Source: Ramlibacter tataouinensis (GTDB lineage Bacteria; Pseudomonadota; Gammaproteobacteria; Burkholderiales; Burkholderiaceae_C). Taken from it: a DNA stretch of 64,000 bases. Under the pieces are notes generated by a model, which was given only the letters and a program-made list of their open reading frames with translations, was not told the DNA's origin and made no database searches. The DNA lies in NCBI RefSeq assembly GCF_027941915.1, contig NZ_CP116009.1, positions 1,674,001 to 1,738,000 on the forward strand, given 5' to 3'. The position numbers were made by a program, and so were the translations under genes. How positions within the stretch are numbered: the first letter of the stretch is position 1; each line of letters opens with the position of its first letter. This document shows, piece by piece, positions 8,988-17,535 of the stretch.

Positions 8988-10658
8988 ATGAAGCATCTGT
9001 TGAATCTGCTGGCAGCCATTGCGCTGCTGGTCTGGGGCACCTACCTCGTCCGAACCGGCATCCTGCGGGTGTTCGGCGCCAACCTCCGGCAGTTCCTCGC
9101 GCGCAGCATCGGCAACCGCTACACCGCTGCCCTGTCCGGCATCGGGGTCACGGCGCTGCTGCAGTCGAGCACCGCCACGGCGCTGATCGTCTCGTCGTTC
9201 GTCGGCCAGGGCCTGATCACCCTGCCGCTGGCGCTGGCCGTGATGCTGGGGGCGGACGTCGGCACCAGCCTGGTGACGGTGGTGTTCTCGTTCGACCTGT
9301 CCTGGCTGTCGCCGCTGCTGATCTTCCTGGGCGTGGTGCTGTTCATCTCGCGCACCGACACCAACGTGGGCCGCTTCGGGCGCGTGCTGATCGGCCTGGG
9401 CCTGATGCTGCTGGCGCTGCGGCTGGTGTCCGAATCGACCCAGATCATGGTGCAGTCGCCGATCGTCAAGGCGCTGCTGGAGTCGGTCCGCAGCGACCTG
9501 CTGCTGGAGATCACCGTCGGCGCCGTGCTGGCCGTGCTGTCCTACTCCAGCCTGGCCACCGTGCTGCTGGTGGCGGCGCTGGCTTCCACCGGCTTCGTGC
9601 CGGTCGACATGGCGCTCGGACTGGTGCTGGGCGCCAACCTGGGCAGCGGGCTGCTGGGCGTGCTCACGACCGCCCGTTCGCCGGTGCAGGTGCGGCACGT
9701 GCCGCTGGGCAACCTGATCTTCAAGTGCCTGGGGGTGCTGGTGGCGGCGCCGCTGATCGGCCTGTGGCTGCGCTACCTGCGGCCGTTCCTGGGCGACCTG
9801 GCCAGCACGGTGGTGCTGTTCCACCTGAGCTTCAACATCGTGATGGCGGTGCTGTTCATCGCCTTCGTCCACCCGATAGCCCGCGCCGTGCTGCGCCTGC
9901 TGCCGCAGCCGCAGCGGGCCGCCGGCAGGGACCGCCCGCACCACCTGGACCCCTCGGCGCTGGCCACGCCCTCGCTGGCCATCTCCTGTGCCGCGCGCGA
10001 GGCGCTGCACCAGGCCGACGTGGTCGAGACCATGCTGCAGGGCATGCTGCAGGTGGTGAAGACCGACGACCTGCGGCTGGCGCAGGACCTGCGCAAGCTC
10101 GACGACACGGTCGACGAGCTGTATTCGGCGATCAAGTACTACCTGACCAAGATCTCGCGCGAGGAGCTGGGCGAGGAGGAGAGCCGCCGCTGGACCGACA
10201 TCGCCAGCTTCACCATCAACATGGAGCAGATCGGAGACACCGTCGAGCGCATCCTGATCGACATCGAGGACAAGAAGATTCGCAAGGGCCGCAGCTTCTC
10301 CGACGCCGGCATGGCCGAGATCTGCGAGCTGCACGCCCGCCTGATCGACAACCTGCGGCTGGGCATGAGCGTGTTCCTCAACGGCTCGGTGCGCGACGCC
10401 CAGAAGCTGCTGGAGGAAAAGGCGCGCTTCCGCGACCTGGAGCACGCCTTCGCCTCCACCCACCTGTCGCGTCTGGCGGACAACAGCGTGCAGAGCATCG
10501 AGACCAGCTCGCTGCACATCGACCTGATCAGCGACCTGAAGCGGATCAACTCGCACATCTGCTCGATCGCCTACCCGATCCTGGAGTCGGCCGGGGCCCT
10601 GGCCCCCAGCCGGCTGCGCAGCGACGTGCTGGCACCGCAGCGCGAAACCGCCGCCTGA
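8988..10658 (+). CDS. Na/Pi cotransporter family protein with PhoU-like tail
   Basis: This 556-residue membrane protein belongs to the NptA/YjbB group that moves phosphate with sodium. The N-terminal half has about eight to nine hydrophobic segments with two inverted repeat signatures: GVTALLQSSTATALIVSSF near residues 51-69 and a second, degenerate copy, LSYSSLATVLLV, near 184. After about residue 320 it becomes soluble and helical (HQADVVETMLQGML, MEQIGDTVERILIDIED), typical of the attached PhoU-like domain. The ATG follows GGAAAGGTTCCTGCG at some distance. The single gene ends 12 bases before a convergent EamA transporter. Direction of phosphate movement in vivo is not evident. Confidence 0.88.
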   Translation: MKHLLNLLAAIALLVWGTYLVRTGILRVFGANLRQFLARSIGNRYTAALSGIGVTALLQSSTATALIVSSFVGQGLITLPLALAVMLGADVGTSLVTVVFSFDLSWLSPLLIFLGVVLFISRTDTNVGRFGRVLIGLGLMLLALRLVSESTQIMVQSPIVKALLESVRSDLLLEITVGAVLAVLSYSSLATVLLVAALASTGFVPVDMALGLVLGANLGSGLLGVLTTARSPVQVRHVPLGNLIFKCLGVLVAAPLIGLWLRYLRPFLGDLASTVVLFHLSFNIVMAVLFIAFVHPIARAVLRLLPQPQRAAGRDRPHHLDPSALATPSLAISCAAREALHQADVVETMLQGMLQVVKTDDLRLAQDLRKLDDTVDELYSAIKYYLTKISREELGEEESRRWTDIASFTINMEQIGDTVERILIDIEDKKIRKGRSFSDAGMAEICELHARLIDNLRLGMSVFLNGSVRDAQKLLEEKARFRDLEHAFASTHLSRLADNSVQSIETSSLHIDLISDLKRINSHICSIAYPILESAGALAPSRLRSDVLAPQRETAA

Positions 10659-10670
10659 GCCCCGCGCGGC

Positions 10671-11528
10671 TCAGCCGAGCCGCAGCGACAGCACGCCGGC
10701 CAGCACCAGCGCCGTGCCCAGGGCGCGGCGCGGCGTGAAGGCTTCCTTCAGCAGCCAGGTGCCCAGCAGGGCCGCGAACAGCACCGAGGTTTCGCGCAGG
10801 GCGGCGATCGTGGCCACCGGCGCCCGGGTCATCGCCCACAGCGCGATGCCGTACGAGCCCATCGAAGCGGCGGCGCCGATCGCTGCCAGCGGGGCACGGG
10901 CCCTCGCGTACGGCCAGGCCGCCGCCCAGCCGCGCCGCCGCAGCACCAGCAGGGTGTAGATCCAGCCGTCCAGCGCGAACAGGGCCGCCACGTACTGCAA
11001 GGCGTTGCCGCCCGCCTGCGTCGCGGCCCGCACGCCCAGCGCGTCCACCACCGTGTACAGGGCGATGATCACCGCGTTGGCCAGCGCGAAGCCGACCGCG
11101 CGCGGCCGTTGCAGCCCGGAAGCCGACAGCCCGAGCACCAGCACGCCGCCGCACACGCCCAGCACGCCGGTCCAGCCCGCCGGCGACAGCCGCTCGCCCA
11201 GCACCAGCGCCGACGACAGCGCCACCAGCACCGGGCCCGTGCCGCGCATCAGCGGGTAGGCCAGCCCCAGCTCGCCGTGCTCGTAGGCGCCGGTGAGCGC
11301 CACGTAGTAGCCGATGTGGATCGCCACCGAGGCCAGCAGCCAGGGCCAGGCCGCCCCCGGTGGCCAGCCGGCGGCGATCACCAGCGGAAAGCCGACCAGC
11401 GAGCCCAGCAGTTGCAGCAGCGCCATGTCGAGCGCCTTGTCGGTGCTGGACTTGATGAGCGCGTTCCAGCCGGCGTGCAGCAGCGCGCCGAACAGCACCG
11501 CAGCAGCGACGCCCCAGGTCAGGGCCAT
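10671..11528 (-). CDS. EamA/DMT-family transporter
   Basis: A 285-residue protein with about ten transmembrane helices in two EamA repeats. The first repeat covers roughly residues 5-135 (LLHAGWNALIKSSTDK at the N-terminus, YPLMRGTGPVLVALSSALVLGE), the second 150-285 (ATIAALRETSVLFAALLGTWLLKE). This superfamily exports or takes up small metabolites; the substrate is unknown. It is divergent from the glutamine-synthetase-like gene, with 133 bases between their starts. It is the first of three EamA proteins in this window, and the three are not close duplicates. Confidence 0.85.
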   Translation of the reverse strand: MALTWGVAAAVLFGALLHAGWNALIKSSTDKALDMALLQLLGSLVGFPLVIAAGWPPGAAWPWLLASVAIHIGYYVALTGAYEHGELGLAYPLMRGTGPVLVALSSALVLGERLSPAGWTGVLGVCGGVLVLGLSASGLQRPRAVGFALANAVIIALYTVVDALGVRAATQAGGNALQYVAALFALDGWIYTLLVLRRRGWAAAWPYARARAPLAAIGAAASMGSYGIALWAMTRAPVATIAALRETSVLFAALLGTWLLKEAFTPRRALGTALVLAGVLSLRLG

Positions 11529-11661
11529 GGCAGGCGGGCGGGGCGGCGGCTGGGCATGGCCGCGATTAGATCAGCAGCGGCTGCACCGGCTCCGGGACCG
11601 GCGCAGCCCCACGCCGGCGTCAACCGTGACAGCATGGCGGGACACCGCATCGCGCAGCCCC

Positions 11662-13023
11662 ATGCCGACCCGCACGCCCCCTCCCGCCCTGGCCGAGCTG
11701 AGGAAAAGCGGCGCGACCAAGGTCAAGGTGGCGGTCAGCGACATCGACGGCGTCCTGCGCGGCAAGTACCTGCACATCGACAAGTTCGCCGGCGCCTGCG
11801 AGGGCGGCTTCGGCTTTTGCGACGTGGTGTTCGGCTGGGACATGCTGGACAGCCCGTACGACAACACCACCGCCACCGGCTGGCAGCACGGCTTTCCCGA
11901 CGCGCTGGCGCGCATCGACCTGGGCACCGCGCGCCGCGTGCCGTGGGACAACGGCGTGCCGTTCTTCCTCGGCGAGTTCGTCAATGCCGACGGCACGCCG
12001 CACCCGCTGTGCCCGCGCCAGGCGCTCAAGCGGGTGCTGGCCCGCGCCAGCAGGCTCGGCTACACGGTGATGGCCGGGATGGAGTTCGAGTGGTTCAACT
12101 TCCGCGAGACGCCGCAATCCTGGGCCGCCAAGCGCGGCCAGCCGCCGGAGCCGATCACGCCCGGCATGTTCGGCTACTCGATCCTGCGCATGGCCGACCA
12201 CCCCGGCTTCTTCAACGCGCTGATGGACGAGATGCTGGCCTTCGGCGTGCCGGTCGAGGGCCTGCACACCGAGACCGGCCCCGGCGTGTACGAGGCGGCG
12301 CTGGTCTTCTGCGAGGCGCTGGAGCAGGCCGACCGCTCGATCCTGTTCAAGACCGGGGCGCGCGAGATCGGCAAGCGCTTCGGCATCATGCCCAGCTTCA
12401 TGGCCAAGTGGAGCCAGCAGTACCCGGGCTGCAGCGGCCACATCCACCAGAGCCTGTCGGACGGCAAGTCCAACCTCTTCTACGACGCCGACTCGCCGCG
12501 GCGCATGAGCCGGCTGTTCGAGAGCTGGCTGGCCGGGCAGCTGAAGTGCCTGATGGAATTCGCGCCGCTGTTCTGGCCCACCATCAACAGCTACAAGCGG
12601 CTGGTCGACGGCTTCTGGGCGCCGGTCAAGCCGACCTGGGGCCTGGACAACCGTACCGCCAGCTTCCGGGTGATCGCCGGCTCGCCCAAGACCACGCGGC
12701 TGGAGACGCGCTGCCCGGGTGCCGACGTCAACCCCTACCTGGCGATGGCGGCGGTGATCGCGGCCGGGCTGCACGGCGTCGAGCAGGGGCTGGCGCTCAC
12801 CACGCCGCCGATCACCAGCACCAACCAGGGCGCGGAGGACATCCCGCGGGCGCCGCGCTCGCTGATCGAGACCACGCGCATCCTGCGCGAGTCGAGGATC
12901 GCGCGCGACTGGCTCGGCGACACCTTCGTCGACCACTTCGCCGCCACCCGCGAATGGGAATGGCGCCAGTGGCAGGATGGCGTGACCGACTGGGAACTGA
13001 AGCGCTACTTCGAGATCATCTGA
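11662..13023 (+). CDS. Glutamine-synthetase-family gamma-glutamyl ligase (GlnA/PuuA-like)
   Basis: This 453-residue protein has the glutamine synthetase fold: VKVAVSDIDGVLRGKY in the beta-grasp domain, the metal-site segment GMEFEWFNF, the ATP/Glu site CSGHIHQSL, DNRTASFRV and NPYLAMAAVIAAGL. It lacks the C-terminal adenylylation-type sequence of the nitrogen-assimilation enzyme and resembles gamma-glutamylpolyamine/amine synthetases. The ATG at 11662 is selected because MPTRTPPPALAELRKSG leads straight into the domain; the longer open frame runs antisense through the neighbouring transporter. It heads a three-gene run with an iron alcohol dehydrogenase (7 bases after) and a PuuD-type hydrolase, implying an ATP-dependent gamma-glutamylation route for an amine. 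The substrate is inferred only. Confidence 0.82.
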   Translation: MPTRTPPPALAELRKSGATKVKVAVSDIDGVLRGKYLHIDKFAGACEGGFGFCDVVFGWDMLDSPYDNTTATGWQHGFPDALARIDLGTARRVPWDNGVPFFLGEFVNADGTPHPLCPRQALKRVLARASRLGYTVMAGMEFEWFNFRETPQSWAAKRGQPPEPITPGMFGYSILRMADHPGFFNALMDEMLAFGVPVEGLHTETGPGVYEAALVFCEALEQADRSILFKTGAREIGKRFGIMPSFMAKWSQQYPGCSGHIHQSLSDGKSNLFYDADSPRRMSRLFESWLAGQLKCLMEFAPLFWPTINSYKRLVDGFWAPVKPTWGLDNRTASFRVIAGSPKTTRLETRCPGADVNPYLAMAAVIAAGLHGVEQGLALTTPPITSTNQGAEDIPRAPRSLIETTRILRESRIARDWLGDTFVDHFAATREWEWRQWQDGVTDWELKRYFEII

Positions 13024-13030
13024 GGCCCGC

Positions 13031-14164
13031 ATGGCGATCGCCGGCTTTTCCTTCCCCACGGCGATCCGCTTCGGCCCCGGCGTTCGCCGCGAGGTCGCCG
13101 AGCACCTGCGCCGGCGCCGGCTCGCGCGGCCGCTGCTGGTGACCGACGGCGCGCTGGCGGCGTTGCCGCTGCTGGCCGAGTTCCGCTCGCACCTGCGCGG
13201 GCTGGAAGTGGAGGTCTACGCCGGCGTGTCCGGCAACCCGACTGCGCAACAGGTGGCGAACGGCGCGGCGGCGTTCCGCGCGCACGGCGCCGACTGCGTG
13301 ATCGGCTTCGGCGGCGGGGCGGCGCTGGACGTGGCCAAGGTCGTGGGCCTGGCCGCCACCCGCGACGGCGCCATCCTCGAGTACGCCTGGGACCACCCGC
13401 AGGCGCGCGCCATCGAGGGCGAGCTGCCCTGGTTCGTGGCCCTGCCCACCACCGCCGGCACCGGCTCGGAAGTGGGTCGCTCCGCCGTCATCAGCGAGGA
13501 CGACACCCATCTCAAGCGGGTGGTGTTCAGCCCGGCGCTGCTGGCCAGGCAGGTGTTCGCCGATCCGCAACTGACGCTGGACCTGCCGCCCGCGGTGACC
13601 GCCGCCACCGGCATGGACGCGCTCACCCACAACCTCGAGAGCTACCTGTCGCCCGCCTACCATCCGCTGTGCGACGGCATCGCACTGGAGGGCGCGCGCC
13701 TGGCCGCCCGGGCGCTGGCGCAGGCGGTGCAGCAGCCGCACGACCTGCAGGCGCGCAGCGACATGCTGATGGCCGCGATGATGGGCGCCATCGCCTTCCA
13801 GAAGGACCTGGGCGCGGTGCATGCCTGTGCCCACGCGCTGGGCGCGGTCTGCGGCTTGCACCACGGGCTGGCCAATGCGCTGATGATCGACACGGTGCTG
13901 GACTGGAACCGGGCCGTCGTGCCGCAGAAGTTCGACGAGCTGGCGCATGCGTGCGCAGCGCCCGGCGGCGGCGCCGGCCTTGTCGCCTGGCTGCGCGACC
14001 TCAAGAGGCGCGTCGGGATCCAGGGTACGCTGGCCTCCCACGGCGTGCGGCGGGAGCAGATGCCACGGCTGGTCGAGATCGCCAGCCGCGACATCTGCCA
14101 CCGCACCAACCCGCGGCCCTGCACGCCGGCCGATTTCGAGAGACTGTTCGAGGAGGCGTTTTGA
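13031..14164 (+). CDS. Iron-containing alcohol dehydrogenase
   Basis: This 377-residue group III alcohol dehydrogenase has the NAD(P)-binding GGGAALDVAK around residues 95-104 and PTTAGTGSEV. Its metal ligands sit in MDALTHNLE (Asp, His) and HACAHALG...HHGLAN (two His). It probably interconverts an alcohol and an aldehyde, using iron or zinc. It starts 7 bases after the glutamine-synthetase-like gene and its end overlaps the TTG start of the next gene by 4 bases, so the three are translated together. In the E. coli Puu pathway the equivalent step uses an oxidase and an aldehyde dehydrogenase; an alcohol dehydrogenase here suggests a hydroxylated amine substrate (inference). Confidence 0.85.
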   Translation: MAIAGFSFPTAIRFGPGVRREVAEHLRRRRLARPLLVTDGALAALPLLAEFRSHLRGLEVEVYAGVSGNPTAQQVANGAAAFRAHGADCVIGFGGGAALDVAKVVGLAATRDGAILEYAWDHPQARAIEGELPWFVALPTTAGTGSEVGRSAVISEDDTHLKRVVFSPALLARQVFADPQLTLDLPPAVTAATGMDALTHNLESYLSPAYHPLCDGIALEGARLAARALAQAVQQPHDLQARSDMLMAAMMGAIAFQKDLGAVHACAHALGAVCGLHHGLANALMIDTVLDWNRAVVPQKFDELAHACAAPGGGAGLVAWLRDLKRRVGIQGTLASHGVRREQMPRLVEIASRDICHRTNPRPCTPADFERLFEEAF

Positions 14165-14937
14165 CGACCGAGCGGCTGAAGATCGCGATCAGTGCCTGTT
14201 TCTTCCATCCCGATCCCGCGCGCACGGCGGCGCCCAGCAAGACGCTCCAGTGGATCGAGCAGTCCACCGCGCACTGGCTGATGTCGCAGGGCGCGCTGCC
14301 GGTGATGGTGCCCTCGCCCTTCGGCGACACGGGCCGGGGTGACGTCCGCTTGCACGACTACGCGCGGTGGCTGGACGGCCTGGTGCTGCACGGCGGCGCC
14401 GACATCTGGCCCGGCAGCTACGGCGAGGAGCCGCTGCGGCCCGAATGGAGCGGAGACCGCCTGCGCGACGCCTACGACATCGCGCTGGTGCACGCTTTCG
14501 TCGCCGCCGGCAAGCCGGTGTTCGGCATCTGCCGCGGCCTGCAGCTGGTCAACGTGGCGCACGGCGGCACGCTGTACCAGGACATCGCCACGCAACGGCC
14601 GGGCGCCCTCGTCCACCGCGATGCGCAGGCGTACGACCTGCACTTCCACGACGTGGACGTGCTGCCCGGCACCCGGCTGGCGCAGCTGCTGGGGGCGCGG
14701 CGGCACCGCACCAACAGCGTCCACCACCAGGGCATCAAGGACCTGGCGCCCGGGTTCACGGTGGAGGCGCTGTCGCCGGACGACGGCGTCGTTGAAGCGA
14801 TCCGCCACCGCGGCCCGGCATGGATCGCGGCGGTGCAGTGGCACCCCGAGCTGCACCGGGCCGACCTGGACGTGGTGGACGACACGCCGCTGCTGCGAGA
14901 CTTCCTGCAAGCCGCCCTCACCGCCCGCGGCACCTGA
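14161..14937 (+). CDS. Class-I glutamine amidotransferase-like hydrolase (PuuD-like)
   Basis: A 258-residue member of the gamma-glutamyl-gamma-aminobutyrate hydrolase family (peptidase C26). The nucleophile cysteine is in GICRGLQLVN, and the His-Glu pair is in QWHPE near the C-terminus. GGADIWPGSYGEEP is typical of PuuD. The start is taken as TTG at 14161 because GAGGAGG lies 6 bases before it and MTTERLKIAISA opens the fold; this gives a 4-base overlap with the dehydrogenase. It would release glutamate from a gamma-glutamylated product, closing the pathway begun by the ligase upstream. E. coli PuuD is 254 residues, so the length fits. Confidence 0.83.
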   Translation: MTTERLKIAISACFFHPDPARTAAPSKTLQWIEQSTAHWLMSQGALPVMVPSPFGDTGRGDVRLHDYARWLDGLVLHGGADIWPGSYGEEPLRPEWSGDRLRDAYDIALVHAFVAAGKPVFGICRGLQLVNVAHGGTLYQDIATQRPGALVHRDAQAYDLHFHDVDVLPGTRLAQLLGARRHRTNSVHHQGIKDLAPGFTVEALSPDDGVVEAIRHRGPAWIAAVQWHPELHRADLDVVDDTPLLRDFLQAALTARGT

Positions 14938-14958
14938 GCCGGCCTGCCGCCGGCCGCG

Positions 14959-15345
14959 TCAGGCCGTTTCCAGCTCGCCGCGCGCCTTGATGCAGTAGTC
15001 GAGCAAGGCGTCGATCTCGGTGGACTTGTCGAACACCGCATCGGCGCCGAGCTGGGCGCAGCGCCGGCGCATGTCGGAGGTGGCGTGGTTGCTCAACACG
15101 ATCACCTTCTGGCCGCGTCGGCGCTGCCGGCAGGCCTCGACCACGCGCAGTCCGCTGCCCTGACGCAGGAACAGGTCGACGACGGCCACATCCCAGGCGC
15201 CGGGGTTGCCGGTGAGCCAGCACTTGCCCTCGTTCTCGGTGTCGGCCAGGCCGACCGGCTCCACCTCGGCCAACTCCTGCAGCGTCTCGACCAGGTTCTC
15301 CCGGATCGTGGGGCTGTCCTCGACGATGTAGGCTCTCAAGGCCAT
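14959..15345 (-). CDS. Single-domain response regulator
   Basis: This 128-residue CheY-like receiver has VEDSPTIRENLVETL at the N-terminus (acidic pair Glu9-Asp10), the phospho-acceptor in VAVVDLFLRQGSGL (about Asp58), the conserved switch position in VIVLSNH, and the lysine in FDKSTE. It has no output domain, so it would act on a partner protein or in a phosphorelay. The ATG at 15345 (MALRAYIVEDSP) is preferred to upstream in-frame codons. No sensor kinase lies nearby. It is convergent with the PuuD-like gene, 21 bases from its stop. Confidence 0.82.
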   Translation of the reverse strand: MALRAYIVEDSPTIRENLVETLQELAEVEPVGLADTENEGKCWLTGNPGAWDVAVVDLFLRQGSGLRVVEACRQRRRGQKVIVLSNHATSDMRRRCAQLGADAVFDKSTEIDALLDYCIKARGELETA

Positions 15346-15426
15346 TGGCTCATGCTCCGCCCGCGGCCCGGCGGGCAGCGGAAGGTACTTCGATTGACTT
15401 GGCAATCTACCCGGCCCCGGTAGCGG

Positions 15427-15442
15427 CCGGTGCAAGCACCGG
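15427..15442. other. Perfect hairpin in a 202-base gap
   Basis: CCGGTGC-AA-GCACCGG forms a seven-base stem in the region between the response regulator start and the quinone reductase stop. No uridine run follows on either strand, so intrinsic termination is doubtful. The rest of 15346-15547 shows nothing I can name; a weak promoter for the response regulator is likely but not clear. Confidence 0.3.
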
Positions 15443-15547
15443 GGCCGACCGCCTGTAGGCGCAGCGCCCGTCAGGAGCAAAGCTGCCGCGGCTGCGGCCG
15501 AGGCGCGGATGGGCAGCGCGCCGCGCGGCCCGGCGGCCGCTCACGGC

Positions 15548-16531
15548 TCAGAGCGTGAGGATGGTGCAGCCGGTGGTCTTGCGCGCCTCCAGGTCGCGGT
15601 GCGCCTGCTGCACCTGCTCCAGCGGGTAGCGCTGGTCGATGCGGATCTTCACCTTCCCGCTGGTCACCACCTCGAACAGCTCGTCGGCCATGGCCTGGGT
15701 CGCCTCCCGGCTGGCCATGTGGGCGAACAGCGTCTGGCGCGTCACGTAGATCGAGCCCTTGGGGCCCAGGATGCCGGGCGCGAACGGCGGCACCGGACCC
15801 GAGGCATTGCCGAAGCTGGCCATCAGGCCGAACGGCGCCAGGCAGTCGAGCGACTTGTCCCAGGTGTCCTTGCCGACCGAGTCGTAGACGACCTTGACGC
15901 CGCGGCCGCCCGTGATGGCCTTGACCCGCTCGCGGAAGTCTTCCTTGTTGTAGTTGATCACATAGGCGGCGCCGTGCGCCTGGGCCAGCGCGCACTTCTC
16001 GTCGGTGCCGGCCGTTCCGATCAACTGCAGGCCCAGCGCCCGGGCCCACTGGCAGGCGATCAGGCCGACGCCGCCGGCCGCGGCATGGAACAGCACGAAG
16101 TCGCCCGCCTGCAGCCCGCCCTGGGGCAGGGTGCGCTTGAGCAGGTATTGCGCGGTCAGGCCCTTGAGCATCATGGCCGCGCCAGTGTCGAAGTCGATCG
16201 CGTCGGGCAATTGGCAGACGTTCTGCGCCGGCATCACCCGCACTTCGCAATAGCTGCCGGGCGGATGGCTGGCGTAGGCGGCGCGGTCGCCCGCCTTCAG
16301 GTGGGTGACGCCCTCGCCCACCGCTTCCACCACGCCCGAGGCCTCCATGCCGATCTGCAGCGGCAGCGGCAGCGTGTACAGGCCGGTGCGGTGATAGACA
16401 TCGATGAAGTTCAGGCCCACCGCCTTGTGGCGGATGCGGATCTGCCCCGGCCCCGGATCGCCGACCTCGACGTCGACGATCTTCAGTTGCTCGGGACCCC
16501 CGGTCTGGTCGATGCGGACGGCACGGCTCAT
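15548..16531 (-). CDS. Quinone oxidoreductase (zeta-crystallin-like, MDR family)
   Basis: This 327-residue zinc-independent medium-chain reductase has the GroES-like N-terminal domain with VGLNFIDVYHRTGLY and MEASGVVEAVGEGV. Its Rossmann domain contains the AAAGGVGLIACQWA nucleotide-binding loop, followed by NYNKEDF and YDSVGKDTWDKSL. The structural zinc cysteines of alcohol dehydrogenases are absent, as in NADPH:quinone reductases of the QOR type. It likely performs one-electron reduction of quinones with NADPH. ATG at 16531 follows GGAAGAAAGAGCC. It is divergent from the second EamA transporter; the two starts are 94 bases apart. Confidence 0.9.
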   Translation of the reverse strand: MSRAVRIDQTGGPEQLKIVDVEVGDPGPGQIRIRHKAVGLNFIDVYHRTGLYTLPLPLQIGMEASGVVEAVGEGVTHLKAGDRAAYASHPPGSYCEVRVMPAQNVCQLPDAIDFDTGAAMMLKGLTAQYLLKRTLPQGGLQAGDFVLFHAAAGGVGLIACQWARALGLQLIGTAGTDEKCALAQAHGAAYVINYNKEDFRERVKAITGGRGVKVVYDSVGKDTWDKSLDCLAPFGLMASFGNASGPVPPFAPGILGPKGSIYVTRQTLFAHMASREATQAMADELFEVVTSGKVKIRIDQRYPLEQVQQAHRDLEARKTTGCTILTL

Positions 16532-16625
16532 GGCTCTTTCTTCCTCGGTTGCATTGGCTGGACGCGCGCCATCCTGCCACGAATCGTGCCGCGCCGCCGC
16601 ATGTCCCCGACTACAGTTGCAATCC

Positions 16626-17525
16626 ATGCACCAGCGCCTGACCCCTGCCACCGCCGGCCTGCTCGTCCTGCCCCCGCTGCTGTGGGCCGGCAACGCAGTG
16701 GTGGGTCGCATGATGGTGGGGCTGGTGCCGCCCATGACGCTCAACTTCCTGCGCTGGGCTCTGGCCTTCGTGCTGCTGCTGCCGCTGACGGCCTGGCTGC
16801 TGCGCCGCGGCAGCCCGCTGTGGCCGCACTGGCGGCGCTTCACGATCCTGGGCCTGCTGGGAGTGGGCTGCTACAACGCGCTGCAGTACCTGGCGCTGAC
16901 GACGTCCACGCCCCTGAACGTCACGCTGGTGGCGTCCAGCACCCCGGCCTTCATGCTGGCCATCGGCGCCCTGTGGTTCGGCCAGCGGGTCACGTCGCGG
17001 CAAGTCCTGGGCGCCCTGCTGTCGATCGTCGGCGTGCTGGTGGTCCTCGGACGCGGCGACTGGGAGCTCTTGTCGAACGTGCGGCTGGTGCCGGGCGACT
17101 TCTTCATCCTGCTGGCCACCGCCGCCTGGGCCGTCTACAGCTGGCTGCTGCTGCGCCCGGGCGACCCGGCGCAGGTTCGCGCGGACTGGGCCGCTTTCCT
17201 GATGGCGCAGATCGTGTTCGGGCTGGGCTGGTCGGGCCTGTTCGCCGCAGGCGAGTGGGCCCTGGAGCCGCAGCCGGTCGCCTGGGGCTGGCCGGTGATC
17301 GCGGCCCTGGGCTATGTGGCGGTGGGGCCGGCGATCGTGGCCTACCGCAGCTGGGGACTGGGGGTGCAGCGCGTCGGCCCCACGATCCCGGCCTTCTTCT
17401 ACAACCTCACGCCGCTGTTCGCCGGCGTCATGTCGGCCGCCCTGCTGGGCGAGGTGCCCCGCCTGTACCACGCCGCCGGCTTCGTGCTGATCGTCGGCGG
17501 CATCGTGGTGTCGTCGCGCCGCTGA
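16626..17525 (+). CDS. EamA/DMT-family transporter
   Basis: This 299-residue, ten-helix EamA protein shows the two-repeat structure: LLWAGNAVVGRMMVG at the N-terminus, LALTTSTPLNVTLVASSTPAFMLAIG closing the first repeat, and GPTIPAFFYNLTPLFAGVMSAALLGE in the second. Substrate unknown; relatives export amino acids or other metabolites. The ATG at 16626 is selected over longer open frame because MHQRLTPATAGLLVL runs directly into helix 1. It ends 10 bases before the convergent SDR gene. It is divergent from the quinone reductase. Confidence 0.86.
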   Translation: MHQRLTPATAGLLVLPPLLWAGNAVVGRMMVGLVPPMTLNFLRWALAFVLLLPLTAWLLRRGSPLWPHWRRFTILGLLGVGCYNALQYLALTTSTPLNVTLVASSTPAFMLAIGALWFGQRVTSRQVLGALLSIVGVLVVLGRGDWELLSNVRLVPGDFFILLATAAWAVYSWLLLRPGDPAQVRADWAAFLMAQIVFGLGWSGLFAAGEWALEPQPVAWGWPVIAALGYVAVGPAIVAYRSWGLGVQRVGPTIPAFFYNLTPLFAGVMSAALLGEVPRLYHAAGFVLIVGGIVVSSRR

Positions 17526-17535
17526 CGAAGCGCGC

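Noticed and set aside
8982..10556. Long His/Gln-rich minus-strand frame opposite the Na/Pi cotransporter
   Set aside because: It is an antisense shadow produced by strong third-position GC bias; the plus-strand frame has a clear membrane protein.
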